From the NCBI GenBank assembly GCA_033065855.1, contig JAVXUO010002827.1, positions 310,001-374,000 on the forward strand: a stretch of DNA of 64,000 nucleotides, read 5' to 3'. Below the pieces are notes generated by a model. The model did not search any database. It saw nothing but the letters and a program-made list of their open reading frames with translations, and had not been told where the DNA came from. This DNA is from Escallonia rubra. Taxonomy: Eukaryota > Streptophyta > Magnoliopsida > Escalloniales > Escalloniaceae. The position numbers and the translations under genes were made by a program. The first letter of the stretch is position 1. Each line of letters begins with the position of its first letter. Shown here in pieces: positions 35,082-47,416 of the stretch.

Positions 35082-36904
35082 CTGCAGAACCAAAAAAATG
35101 AGACATCTCTAAGCAAGCATATCATTTGGATAATGAACAAGTTTAAATCACATGATGACACCTAGGATGTATTTACAAAACTTTGCTTAGACCAAGAATA
35201 TAATATATAAAACAGCATCCCTATATGACGAGGAAATTTTTAGGAAATGCTTATTTGCTTAGAAGTGTTGCGGCTTAGTAACATATTTTTGTAGCGTTGA
35301 AATGCAGCTTATGCGAATTTATTATTCTGATTGGCCCTTTTTCTGTCGGTGGTTACTCTATGAACCTCTTTTTTCTTTAGTGTTGTTTGTGCTAGTACTG
35401 CTGACTGATGTCATGTGCAGTTTGGGATAAGATTTATTTGTTGGATGACCTTAATAAGCTTGGGGCTTTTAGTGATTAAATTCTTCAGTTAGTTCTTACC
35501 TTGTAGGCTATATTAGCTCTCCTGTATTAACCGAAGAACTATATTTGCAAATGACGGCGTGGTACTAACATATGAGCAGAAAGACATTTTATCGAACACC
35601 TGGGGGGTGTTTAAATTTATGCAAACAACCGAAAAAAGTATAGGAAGAAAATCAAAATAGATACAACTAGTTACGGCACTGTAACTTATCACTCAGCAAA
35701 TTTACCTTAACTAGCTTGTAAATCTCCTTTTCACCCTCTTTATTACCCAACATTTGGTATAAGCTTTCATAAGCCTCACCGCTAGCCTCTCTACCTTTTC
35801 GGCTTCCTTTCTAACTTTTACTCCTTAACATCCTCCTCATTCCTGCACTAGTGCGATTCTTTATAACACCTACTCTTAACTCTATTGCTATATGGACGTC
35901 CTCATTCCACCTCCAGGTTCGTTACATACGACCATATCTCTAGATTCTTCAAGGACCACTCGAGCAACTCTTCTAATGCAACCCCACAAATGCAATATCA
36001 AGCAATGTAGTTTTTCTATCACAATGTGGATAATGGAGTTTTGCACTTCAAGTACAAGCTATAGCAGTTGCTGAGAGGATATATACATTATAGTGTGACC
36101 TATATTCCACTAGTAGTTTGATTTGCAATTTCTTGGTACTCCGCAAATCTCTCTATCATGCCCTTATATCAGTCTTATATTGCATTGATCGAGCAACAGG
36201 TTCTTCTGGGTATTGTTTTTTCAGGAGTTGATTCAACAGCCATGTATACGAAGGCATGAAGATCAATGGAACTGAGTAGCCTTGCCCGCAGATAAATTGG
36301 ACCAAAAATGATCTTGCAAAGGATGAACCAAAGAATAGGGATTTGTAAGCGGCTACCTTTGTCCCCTAGCCCCCCACCTCTTCATGGCTCTGGGAACACT
36401 AACAAAGAGTGAATACTTTTAGATCTGCGCGAGAGTTGAAATTGTTCAGTTGAATGGTTTTAATTTCGGGTAGAATTGTGTGTGTGTGTGTGTCTTTGGA
36501 ACAAATGGTTCGTAAATTGTTCTTACAAATAGAAATTTCACATCTCTTTGGTCTCCTGGTCGCCGTGGATGGGTCTTCTTTGTACGTTTTCACATGGTTT
36601 TTAGCTTGGTAATATCTATCATTAGATTCTTTAGCTACTCTTTAGGGTAAAGAGGAATCATAATAGATGCCTTCTTTCTTTCTAGAATGCGTACGTAAAT
36701 TGCATTTAGTTTGATTGTATATGAGATAAGAACATGCACGACACAATTACGCAAAACTTACGTGTTATGTAATTTCCAGTGGCTTTTGATTGGAGTATTG
36801 GTTACATTAATTGCTGTCCATGGAAATTTGCAAACGCATATATATGATGTAAATGCGCAACCAATATAGTGAGAGTGCAACAATTATGCAGTGATAATCA
36901 ACCG
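35082..36904. other. Upstream region of the minus-strand kinase gene, no other gene seen
   Basis: AT-rich. It includes a short (GT)n at about 36476-36493. No domain-bearing frame was recognised on either strand; a further 5' exon of the kinase gene could lie here. Confidence 0.45.
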
Positions 36905-37112
36905 GTAATCAAAAGCAGCTTCATCAATATCATCAATCATTATCTAATTCAGAATCAATGCTTGCAAGAAGAATCAATCAATCATCATCATCTAATTCAG
37001 AATCAATGCTTGCAAGAAGAATCAATCAATCATCATCATCTAATTCAGAATCAATGCTTGCAAGAAGAATCAATCAATCATCATCATCTAATTCGGAATC
37101 AATGCTTGCAAG
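36905..37112. repeat. 48-bp tandem repeat, about four units
   Basis: AATCAATGCTTGCAAGAAG begins units at 36953, 37001, 37049 and (diverging after CAAGAAG) 37097, with (ATC)n between them. Because 48 is a multiple of three, all frames stay open and give 16-residue repeats, which is not evidence for a protein. Confidence 0.92.
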
Positions 37113-37622
37113 AAGTGACGAAATAAACAAGACAAAAGAGAAGTTAGGAAGTTTACCGTGCTGAACAATCTCCAAGTAGAAGTGTAGAACGGTAGAACCT
37201 ATATGGAGGGATTAGATCAGTAGGTCAGTAACTCATCAAGATGACATATAATAAAGGCAATTACTAGAAATGGTACCTTCACAAGACCACGTGCTCTGAG
37301 CCGGGGCGGTTTATCTCAGCGAAATCGGGTTCCCCCTTTTTCTTCATCAAACACACTTTTGATTGAGTTTTTAGGACGGAAAACTTTTGGCTGTTATGCA
37401 AGTTTAAGATACTTACAATCCTATATAACAATAAGTAATAGTCACTAAATATTTTTGGAGGTTTTTCTAACATTTTCAAAAGCAATTCTTAATAGCTTTT
37501 TATTTATCATCACAAGATAAAAGTCACAACACCGACAAGTAGAGTTTTTTTTTTTTGTTTGGGGGGTGGAGGGAACGCTGTTTGTAGGTATTTCCTTATA
37601 ACACAAGTAGTAGCAAAAACTT

Positions 37623-37798
37623 CCCATTTTTCTGCACTAAGACAACACTCTTTTGATTTTTGTGATAGTGTTGTACTCTATTTTATTGCTTTTTCGTTTG
37701 TTTTACTTTGACCATGATATCTCATGGAGACTTCCTTTTGTAACCCGCTGTTATGGCGTTCTTTAATGCTATTCTCATCTTTTATCAAAAAAAAAAAA
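37623..37798 (+). mobile_element. Short 5'-truncated retroposon (LINE-like) with poly-A
   Basis: The segment ends in TTTTATC followed by 12 A residues. It is flanked by 16-bp direct repeats GTAGTAGCAAAAACTT (37607-37622) and GTAGTAACAAAAACTT (37799-37814), one mismatch. Poly-A plus a long, variable-size target duplication is the sign of target-primed reverse transcription. No coding sequence remains. Confidence 0.72.
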
Positions 37799-37986
37799 GT
37801 AGTAACAAAAACTTTTCCTTTTAAGATTGACTCTTTGTTGAGGGGGAAAAAAACACTTTAAAAACTGTCCCACATCTCTCTAACCTCACTAGAAACCCTT
37901 CAAAGTCCAGCGCGCTTCTCGTCACCACACCACCGTGTGTTAGTGCGCGTGGGGCAGCGGTTAGTCTGGAATAGTTACAGGAAGTT

Positions 37987-38290
37987 GGCCCCGTACGCTT
38001 ACAATATTTGTTTTCTGTTTTCATTTTCATGATTTTCATATTTAGTTTGAAAATCCGTTCCTGTACTTTTATCATTTTCACAAAAAAAAAAATTAGTTAT
38101 TTTTTCTTATATTGGGTTAAGTTTGAGTGAACAAAGCTGAAAACACCTTTGAGGTGTTTTCATTTTTTTGTTACCATTTGAGTAATTTTATTCAAAACGA
38201 AAACAGAAAATGGTAAAAGTACGTAAAAAAATGAATATTTTTCATCATCCTTGCTAAAACAGAAAACGAATTTCGTAAACGTACGGGGCC
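37987..38290. mobile_element. MITE with GGCCCCGTACG terminal repeats, 304 bp
   Basis: The left end GGCCCCGTACGCTTACAATATTTG and the right end, read inwards, GGCCCCGTACGTTTACGAAATTCG are inverted repeats. The interior is AT-rich with a small hairpin (AAAACACCTTTGAGGTGTTTT at about 38140-38160). No target duplication is obvious, so the superfamily is open. Confidence 0.75.
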
Positions 38291-38639
38291 TATTTTTCAA
38301 GGAGTACACCAAGCTTGGTCGGCGCAGGAGGTGGTAGGTCGATGACGGCTGTTCGGTGCAGGCACCTTCTTCTAAGATCTATGCCATTTGCGAGGCAGCA
38401 TAGCTAATCCTTGCTCCAATCTCGCCGGATTAGTTTCAGATCAAATCGATCTATGTGATCTATTAGATTCTGCCAATGGATGTCCAATCAATCCATTTAC
38501 ACAATGAGAATAAGCTTTGGTTTCTCGTCTAGGTGCTTTCCTACTGGCGATGGCCGAAATACTTCCCGTTGGTTGCTGGATTCCTTATCCGTGACTGGTT
38601 GAAATTGTAGGAAAAGTTGTCCGATCCTATTGGGGTTTC

Positions 38640-38985
38640 ATTTTTTGCACACTGGGGGGTGGGGGTTTTGGGGGGGGGGGGGGGGGGTTGGGTTTCAATA
38701 GTAGTTTTTGGCGGGAGTTCTAAAGAGGTTCTTATTTTTCCTTACTTTTCCTTACCATTCTCTAGTTTTTTTTTTGTAGTGCATTGGCTGTGCTGTGCTT
38801 GGGGAGGGGAGCGTGGGGGGATAGGGGCTCCCCAGGGGGGTGGGGAGCGGGTTGGGTTTTGGGAGAGGGAGTTAGGGATTGTTGGGGCGAGGGGTGGGAA
38901 GTTAAGGGGATCGTAGGAGGGGGAAGGGGTCTAAGGTATTTTAGTTTGGATAAACAGAAGGGGGGGGGGGGGGGGGGGTTGCTTA
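38640..38985. repeat. G-rich low-complexity tract
   Basis: Poly-G runs at about 38671-38687 and 38959-38978 flank G-rich sequence (GGGGAGGGG, GGGTGGGG). The long plus-strand frames are compositional. Sequencing of such tracts is error-prone, so run lengths are uncertain. Confidence 0.85.
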
Positions 38986-39765
38986 GGACATTTTACGTGG
39001 TGTTGTCTCTTGTTGTGTGTCTTTGCTAGTACTTTTCCACAAGTATCGTCTATTTGCAATCTACATTGTTATTTAGGAATTTTTGTAGCTAAAAATTATG
39101 TGTAGCAATAAAATTGTGAATTTAACTTATAAATTCTTTAAGGTGCACAAAATATTTAATGGTTGTCTAAAGTCTAGATACGTAAAGAGAAAGGGAGTGC
39201 ATGTTTGAGGGTATTTTGCTCCGTTTAAACATGAAAAGGTGGGAAGTATTATGCATATTGGGACTTTTGTGTATGGGAGTATTCTGGTAGGATCTTAGTA
39301 ATTTGCAGATATTTTAGGTACTCATTTAATTATGAAATAAGCCTTTAATAGGGAAAAATTGATTCATGAAAGTAAACCTATGTACTCACTTGGTACAGTT
39401 GAAATATTGGGTACTCGAACCATATTTGGGGGACATTTTAGTATACAGATTTGGCATAATCCAAGGAAGTTTAAGCAAATTATTGGCAATGTGGAGGCAA
39501 AGAGAAAAGTCTAAATCACAGTTGCAAGATTAAATACCTTGTTTATCAGGCATGCGTATATTCCAAATATATTTCCGTACCTTTGCATAAACTGTTACTA
39601 ACCCTGACAAATAGACAACTACGAAATAGTTATAAGGGATAATTCCATTTTAGTCCCCTGAACTATCCCCACTTTGTTATTTTGGTCCATGTACTTTAAA
39701 ATCCGTTAAATCAGTCCCTGTACTTTGTGCCGTCATCAAATAGATCCCTCCGTTGGGATTTTCCG

Positions 39766-40395
39766 TCAAAAAAGACCACGTGACAGGCACGGGTCATTTT
39801 TTGAAGGGTATTTCTGGCAAGCCACTGGTTCATTTGGTCGCTCCGGCAGCCATCGCCAAGATTGGAAGGGTTCTTGAAATGAACGACCGAGATCGGAAGA
39901 GTAATAGGGTGGGCGCCACTTCTTCTTCTCATAGCTGATCCCCCGTGCTTTGGACTGCGAATCGCGAATTTTGCGAAGGTTCATCTAGTCGCTCCGGCAG
40001 CCATTGCCAAGATCGGAAGGGTTCTTGAAACGAACTGCCGAGATCGAAAGAGTAATAGGGTGGGCGCCGCTTCTTTTTCTCATAGCTGATCCCCCGTGCT
40101 TTGGACTGTGAATCGCGGATTTTGCGGAGGTAAAGTAAGACGGCAGCGCCCCGAACGGGTTCGACTCAGGCTTGCCTTCGTTCTCCTCGAAGGCGGCGCA
40201 GAGGCGACCGATGAGGGCGTTGAGGCTGCCCCAGGCCTGGCAGAGGGGGCAGGGGTAGGGGGCGGGTGGGGAAGGGTGGCCGAAGAAAGGGCAGGGGTGG
40301 GCATGGACCTTAGCGAGTGGGGAAGGGTGGCCGAACTGGTTGAGGTAGCAGCGGAACTCAAGGACGTGGGTAAACTAATTTGCCACGTTGAAAGT
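39766..40395 (-). pseudogene. Fragment of an ALOG/LSH (DUF640) gene, decayed and partly duplicated
   Basis: Read on the minus strand from about 40390, the sequence gives the ALOG-domain blocks [56 protein letters not shown] and then, after a frameshift, [24 protein letters not shown] proteins are plant nuclear regulators of shoot and organ growth. The last part occurs twice with period 151 bp (39838 and 39989), so the domain end is duplicated. Frameshifts and the lack of a start show it is not functional. Plus-strand frames over the same bases are shadows. Sequence just to the left (39631-39720) resembles a known type of plant transposon end, so capture by a mobile element is likely; no right end was found. 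Confidence 0.8.
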
Positions 40396-40439
40396 GATTT
40401 CAGTATATTTTGTCCAAATGCCATTCATAACGTAAACTA

Positions 40440-42660
40440 ATTTGCTAAAAACAGTTTAAAGCTATTTTTGAGAGGTGATTATAATTTAATATAAAATTTA
40501 CTTTTAAAAATCAATTCTAAACGAACTATTGTTGAAGATTAAATTAATATCGTATAGTAAATCAATATATGATTAAATTTTGATATAGAATAATTCATGT
40601 GATAAAGGTGATAGCAAACGCCTTGAGATTATGGGTAATTATAGTCAACTTCATCGACTTTTCAAATATTACATGTCAAATAAGAATCTTAAAAATTCAG
40701 GACACATAAATTCTGTTATAATGGCGTTTGTGTTTAACATATTTTATTTTTCCACTTACGTGAGCATATCATATTTTGAAAGTGCCCTTCATAATGTACT
40801 CCTTCCCTTTCCTTTCATTCTATAATTCCTTATCTCACCACAGCCACACCACCAACCACCATACACAAAAATTATCACAATCCTCACCACCACCACCAAT
40901 CTGTCACACACACGAACAAAAATATCTGTTCACTTTCACTTTCTTCCAATTTCCACACACACGCATGCACACACTTACACTCGCACATGGATTTGTAGAT
41001 ACAACAGACAGAATAGACACACGCACACACATACACACACGCACGAGTGCGTGAATGTGTAGAGATAGACTGCCAAATATCGGTCGCTGCGAAGATTGGT
41101 GGCGGCGTAGGTTACACCACCCATTGTGGTGGCAACGAGCTGGGTATTGTGTGGAAAAGGGGGTCGGCGTCGTGCGGCGATGGAAGGAGTTAGAGGCGGC
41201 ATCAATGAAGTTAATTTCTTGGTGTGTATGCAGTTTTGTATGTGCGTGTGCGGACTTATCACTGTGTGGAGGGTTTGGGGAGGGCCTGTTATCATGGGTA
41301 GTGGCGTAACTGGAAAATATGCACAAGGTGGGTACCTAATTGACCAAAAAAAATATATTCTAAGATTAGCTGTTGTCAAAATGTAAAAACTCAAAAATCA
41401 TGTAATTCTACTGAGCATATGTCGAATAGGCGATATTTATTGGTGATCATTTCGCACACCCGCTCCCAGTCTGTCTCAATGGGTAAATCTGCAAGTGATC
41501 CACAAATTCTTTATTTGACAAATACATTATTAATAACAACAACTACTAAATGGTCCGAGATTTATGTCTCATCTTTTGCCAAACACATGGTGAGTGCAAT
41601 TAGAATCAATGTCCTTTGCCTACTATCTCTAGTGCATTGCCTATTCAACTTTGCAAAGCTTGCGTATACTTGCACTCACCATGTGTTTGGCAAAGCTTGT
41701 GATGTAATAATTTGTCGTTCTCACAGTTTTCAAATTCCCAATCTGAAATTAGAAGTTTCTAAATTTTCAATTCCTGAAATCTGAAATTAAAAATTCCCAA
41801 ACCAACAATTCTAAATTGAAAAAACAAAAGTAGTACTTATTACTCAGAAGGGGTTCAACGGGTACAACTACTAGCAAACATGGATCGTACCTTGCTTTGA
41901 CCTTTGGGCGTTAAGAACTTAGGGTTGAATGCTTGAAGATAGATTAAAAAACGGTATAAAAGAGTCCAAATTCGATAAGACAAGGAGAGGACAACCATTC
42001 GTCGGTGGGAAATCTACCGAGAACATAGCTGTGGGCTGGTTGAGGTGTGCAATGTAGCGGTAGCCAACGTTCTGCCTATGCTATGCGCATTGTGCTGAAT
42101 GTTGACTTTATTTAGTTTGAATTTGTTTTATTTTGTTTATTTATGTAAGTTTAGCATTTAAATTGATCAAAAAGACATTTCTTTTAATTGACCCTATGAT
42201 TTTTATGTACTTTAACATACAAAATGACTAAAATGAGATTTTCTTCAAGCAATTTATAAAAAAATTTGGTGGATACTTTTGCCGCTGCAGCTAAAAATAC
42301 CATATAACTAGAAATTTTGTGCATGTTAGGGTGGATGTGTTGTGAATTTTTTAGGTTGGACATCCGTTCGGCACTTTGAGGTCGTTTTGCGTTGTGGTGT
42401 TGTGATAGTGCCGGTGGTAAGAAAGAGAAGAGAGAAGAGAAAAGAGAAATTGTATCAACGTGTGTGCATTCGATAGGAGTGTGCGCGCGTGCGAGTCTGT
42501 GCACAAATTGATGGTGGTGTTAGTTGTGGTGGCGCCATGATTGTACTTGGTGGTTAGTGGTGCCATCATGGTTGATGAGGGTGTTGGACTTGAAGGGAGA
42601 AGACAAGGCAGGGGTGTTCATTTACCGAAGAAAGAAAAAGGAAAGGAGAGGAAGATGGAG
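40440..42660. other. Intergenic repeat-like DNA, no gene seen
   Basis: It contains a CA-rich tract at about 40860-41060, the inverted repeat at 41575-41694, and GT-rich sequence at 42460-42500. No protein domain was recognised in the frames of either strand. Confidence 0.5.
41575..41694. repeat. Perfect 25-bp inverted repeat with a 70-bp loop
   Basis: TTTGCCAAACACATGGTGAG with its next five bases (41575-41599) is exactly complementary to 41670-41694. The stem has no mismatch. A transcript would form a hairpin of miRNA-precursor or siRNA-hairpin size. No flanking target duplication was seen, and pairing outside the stem is weak. Confidence 0.9.
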
Positions 42661-42664
42661 GGTG

Positions 42665-42840
42665 TGACGCCAATAAAAGGAAAATTCAACACGAAGGGGT
42701 ATAATTGTCATCATCTCACTCAAAACGCTTAGGCCGTAGGGCGGTATGTATTCCATCCAACAAATTTGATACTAGCTTAGGGAAAAAAAAAGCTTAGAAA
42801 AAAAAAAAAACAAAAAAAACAAATTTGATACTCCGAGTAT
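42665..42840. repeat. Upstream block shared with 48376-48480
   Basis: AAAGGAAAATTCAACAC, AAAACGCTTAGGCCGT and ATTTGATAC recur in the same order, with changes, at 48376-48480. The two blocks lie about 160-330 bp and 630-740 bp upstream of the two paralogous plus-strand kinase genes, so they are probably duplicated promoter DNA. Confidence 0.6.
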
Positions 42841-42996
42841 TTTTTATGATTCTTTTTATTTTGGGGGCAAATTTAGTCGCGGAGCCCATAAGGCCCATAA
42901 AGGAATAGGCCCAAAGTTCAGAACCGAAATCCGAAGATTCGTTCCCTTGTCCTATAAATTGACGACTAGGGTATTGAGAAATCAGAATAGCAGAAG

Positions 42997-45900
42997 ATGG
43001 GTTATCGGACTCAGATACCTTGGCTTTATCCAGAGGAACAGCGACGTTTGGCTGAAGCCTTGCTCAAGAAAGCCCTCGGTAAATAGATTTTTCTCATCTC
43101 CAAATATTGAGAGCATTGTTGTCTGATTGTTTAACATGGATTCTTACGCTTTGGTAATTTATTTGTATATATGAATTTGAAGTTTGCATGTAATGGTGCC
43201 TGTGCTGCGCATAGATTATAGTTTGACTTGTGAAACAAGGCTTTGCCTCCAATTTTTTGTTTAAGTGGGATTTAATTTTTTATTATTTCCCGTCTTCCTT
43301 AATTTTTGTCCACTTGCCTCTGTCAATATATTACTTTTTGTTCTTGACTCGTCAAAAAGTACTTATTTGACGTGTAATTAGTGATCTTGAACAGTTTATA
43401 TCAATATTTAGATGTTTGGATTCAATCCCAGAAATTCGCAGAAAGGCAAAATGGGAAAACCATTTTGAACGAAGGGAGTAGTTAGTTAACTGATAATATG
43501 TACTATCAAGCATTGTTGATCATCGGACTTTTGGTGTATTTGTTGAGACATTAACGTTTTTATGATTCCAGACGTTTAGTTTTGTATCTTCAATTTTGGA
43601 TAGAAAACAATGTAACCTTAGCTTGTGATTGGAAACTTGCGTGCTGATTTCGATTACTTTGCACATCAGAAGCTACGCCACCGAGCAATGAGATGTCTTT
43701 TCCAAATCCATTAGAATTCTCACAAGCAGACTTAGCAGAATTCACCAACAATTTTCATGGAGGAAACTTGATTGGACCGACTCAATTTGGCAAACTGTAC
43801 CGGGGCAAGATAAATGCTCGAGATGTGACAGTGAAGATATGGGATGGGGGACAGTATGGGGAACAGTGTGGGGAACATTACGGGCTGGATTATCCTGGTG
43901 CTTACTCTATCATGCTGGCGGTATGTCCCAAGCCTTTGCATCATGTTATTGCTGCTGCTTTTACAGATATGGACCGTATAGTTAATGACGCTATATATTC
44001 CTGTGCAGGAAGAAATGTTGTTGTTAAGAGATTCCAATGTGAATCACCATCCGAGCTTGCCGAAATTGATTGGCTATTGCATTCAAGACCAAATGAAAGG
44101 GCTTGTCTATGATCTGAATCCACGAGGTTCTTTACATAACCTGACAACTGAAGGTGAATTCTGTTAGACCTTTCTCCTTTTATATGATTTGAATGGGGGT
44201 GAGGAAGTCAGTTTGGTGACAAAATAGATGAAACAAAATCACATACCAGAGGAATCATTGAAATACTATTAAAACAACCACGTAGTGGTTGGGAAAATAT
44301 GATTAGAGATGACTGATTGAGTCATTCATATATTTCTACAAGTCTTATATGAAGGCTAGTCTTTGAATGTGCACATAAAAGAAAAAATGATAGTTGTTAT
44401 GTACTCATGTAAATGTAGAAATTTCGATGTCCAGAAATTTGAGTAGCCTATTTTTTGACATAACTTTTTAGCAGGATCATTTACTTGGATCGAGAGGATT
44501 AAAGTAGTCTTGAGGTTTGCGCATCTTCTTGAACTCTTACATGGTCAAGCAAACCCGTATATAGTCCTGTGTATTGATGCAGAGCATATTTTACTTGATC
44601 AGGTCAGAACCAATGTTCCCTATGCATCATAAATCTGTATTATTTTTTGGCTCAACAAAATCGGTTGGAATTTTATCGTATATGCCATATATTCATGCAG
44701 GAATCGAACCCTGTGGTGGTCGAGTTTGGACTGATGCGCGGAGGGAATCTTGGTCAACTTAGCCCTTTTAAAGAACTCATACCAATGTCCCCTGGTTATT
44801 GTGACATACATTATGCTCGAACAGGTACCCAACCTTATCTATTTATTAACCATCTTTTTTCTGGTGTTGTGTTATAGCCTCTCTTTCTCTCTCTCCCCAT
44901 TTGCCGTCCGTTTAAGTGTAAACACGAGCGTTCTGGGCTAGGCTAAGGCCATTCATGCACTTGCTGAATTACAAAAGATAGTTTCTTTGGCACACTCCAC
45001 GCTTGTGTAACTCAAAGCATTACAATTTTTTTGGAGTAACAAAATTAAAAGACAGATTTTACAAGGAAAAGAATGGAAAGAAACTTACATGAATGGGAGA
45101 GAGAAAAGGGAGGAAGCAATTGACGTAGCCGATCCTCATCCTTACCAGTTGAGTTGGTAGCATGCCGAGAATGAAAATGGCTAATTGAGAGCCTAAGAAC
45201 TAAGGCGTGCGTTTAAGATAGCCAGATGTGATCTATCAGCGAGAGAGAGAGGAAGTGATCTAGCTTATCGATTCGTGCTTGGGGTAAGGACTTACCTTAA
45301 TGTCTTGATAGGTGCGCCTTACGTCCTAAAATAAAAAAAAATCACCAGAAGCTCAGTCCGCGAAGTCAGAATATAAAAAAACTGTCTTATAGGAAAAGTA
45401 ACAATAATGGTAACAAATTGAAGGAGAAGTTTTTAAAGGGTGGCAACGAGGACATATATGCTTTTTAACCAATTATGTATTCCACGATGATTTCAGTTTC
45501 CAATTAAAATAAAACAACCCATTAGAATTACTGTCATTTTCTTGAAAAGGATAAACTCGGCCATATGCCCTCGGCAGGGACCAAGATAGAGATTTGCATA
45601 TGAAGTGCCTTCTTATCTTCATATATGTACAGTAATGTGTACGTACATTCCGCAAATATATTTAAACAGACAAGCTTTCATAACTATATTTAACGGCTTA
45701 GCATACGCGAGTTGGCACTTTTCATGAAGATTTTGATTCTCGTGTTGCTCATCGATCTGCGGTTGGAATCAATTTACTGGGCTGGACGGCACAAGGTTTA
45801 CATATTATGAGAGCTGTCTTATGGTAAAAGCATAAAATCGAAGCCAAAATTCTATGTGAATGGATTGGAACCTTTAAGTGACTCGTTGATGTCTTCACAA

Positions 45901-46407
45901 AAGAAAATATTCTTCCATAATTTTTGCATATGTGATTTGGTACTTTCCATGCTTGTGTTACGCATATACTGTTCTTGGACTTGTCTAATATATTCTAGCC
46001 TTACCCATCGTTCTGTGATAGGTGTGGGGTGGGTGGCACACTGCGACGTCTTCTCATATGGCATTATTCTATTGGGACTTATATCCAAAAGAGTTATTGA
46101 CAAAGAGAAGCTCGGGACAAATAGGCTTTTTCGGACTGATGTTTGGGCTAGGAAGAACTACAAGCCTGGATGTTCCCTTGTTGACACTAGCTTGGAGGTA
46201 GACTCTGATTTTTGTGTCAGCGATGGGGCAGCGATGACTAAATTGGGGATAAGTTGTGTGGAAGAATACCCGGGGGACCGCCCAACAATGAAGACAGTGG
46301 TCAAGTCTCTGGAGAGTTTACTTGCAGTCCAGTGTTCTCGTGTCGAGTACCTGAGCTTTTTGGATTCTTTTAAGGCCAAAGCTACCATTAGCGTAGGGTG
46401 TCAATGA
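42997..46407 (+). CDS. RLCK-like pseudokinase, six exons, intact frame
   Basis: Exons 42997-43078, 43670-43920, 44009-44153, 44475-44602, 44701-44824 and 46022-46407 all have GT-AG borders and fitting phases, giving 371 residues. A short N-terminus (MGYRTQIPWLYPEE) precedes a kinase fold. The glycine loop reads GPTQFG (63-68) and the ATP lysine is kept in VTVKIW (Lys 83). The catalytic loop reads YIVLCIDAEHILLD, so catalytic Asp is Cys 192 and the metal-binding Asn is His 197. DFG reads EFG (210-212). The C-lobe is well kept: CDVFSYGIILLGLISKR and CVEEYPGDRPTMKTVVKSLESLL. The fold is therefore conserved but catalysis should be lost. A scaffold or decoy role is plausible by analogy with plant pseudokinases, not shown. 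The last intron (1.2 kb) holds no clear element. A 3' fragment at 47417 and a paralog at 49113 show tandem duplication. Confidence 0.8.
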
Positions 46408-47416
46408 AAGCTCTTATTATGAAAACATGTGGATCACATGGGTGCCTGCTTTTTGCGAGCCTAAGTAATGACATTTATCAACTTTGACTCTTAACACCTA
46501 TGTTTTAAGTTAAACTAGCATTATGTTAGTGACAAACCTTGCTAACTGGTGCATAGCTGGGGCTTCGTTTCATGTCTGATCTTTCTCTTAACTCAATTTC
46601 GCGTGTCTGCTATGTGTGTGTTATCACTCAAGCTTATTCATTGCCGTGGAGCATGGTTCGGCAGATCCTGCAATACTACAGCAGGAGCGTGACCGTGTTG
46701 GCATTTTCCATACTGATATCAACATTGTCAATTCGGTTATCTATTGCAAAAAGAGTTTTACAACACGGGATGAAATGATTCTTCATGTTGTGGTCTGTAA
46801 AACTTCATACGCTTCTATCGTTTCCAGGTTCTTTAAAATTTCAACTACTATTGGACTGGTTACCAAAACCACATAACGACCATCTGGATGAAGCATCTAA
46901 ATTGTGCCATCACTCTTGATGTACAAAAGAGCCAATGTGGCCAGTCTGACTCCCCAGACGAAAAGTCAGATCATGTTGTTCTTTCATACATTGCGAAATA
47001 TACACAGCATGCGCTGCTTAATTAACTTCACACAGATCCAAAAAGATCGTGATTATTTGCAAAGGAATATATACATCACCTGTCAGCTGAGGTAAGATAT
47101 AAAGATTATGCAAGTAATAATATAGATGTATAACATGATGAGATAAAAGCTAAGTTATAATATGTAATATAGCTAAAAAAGTGTATAGAGAGGTGATATC
47201 AATAGCATAAAGAGAGCGTGTGAAAGATCCAAGTAGAACATATTTATCTATGTAAGCGAGGGATCCGGATCCGTATTGTTGTCTTGCCCTACCAAGTTGC
47301 GCAGTGATGTAGCGAAGTATAATTGGTGGCCTGGAGTCACACAAACAAACAGGGGCATTGACGATGTAACACATACACTGGCTCTTGCAATGTGTTCGTC
47401 ATCATCTAAATTTAAT
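46408..47416. other. Spacer after the pseudokinase gene, no gene seen
   Basis: Sequence at about 46560-46880 has moderately long plus-strand frames but no domain I recognise. The remainder is AT-rich. Confidence 0.45.

Noticed and set aside
36905..37112. CRISPR-like regular repeats
   Set aside because: Units are directly adjacent without unique spacers, and the genome is a plant's.
40096..40440. 114-codon plus-strand frame rich in G, A, E and V
   Set aside because: It is the antisense shadow of the ALOG fragment, whose domain is on the minus strand.
46572..46876. Extra exons of the pseudokinase after its stop codon
   Set aside because: Frames show no kinase or other known motif, and the gene already has a complete C-lobe and stop.
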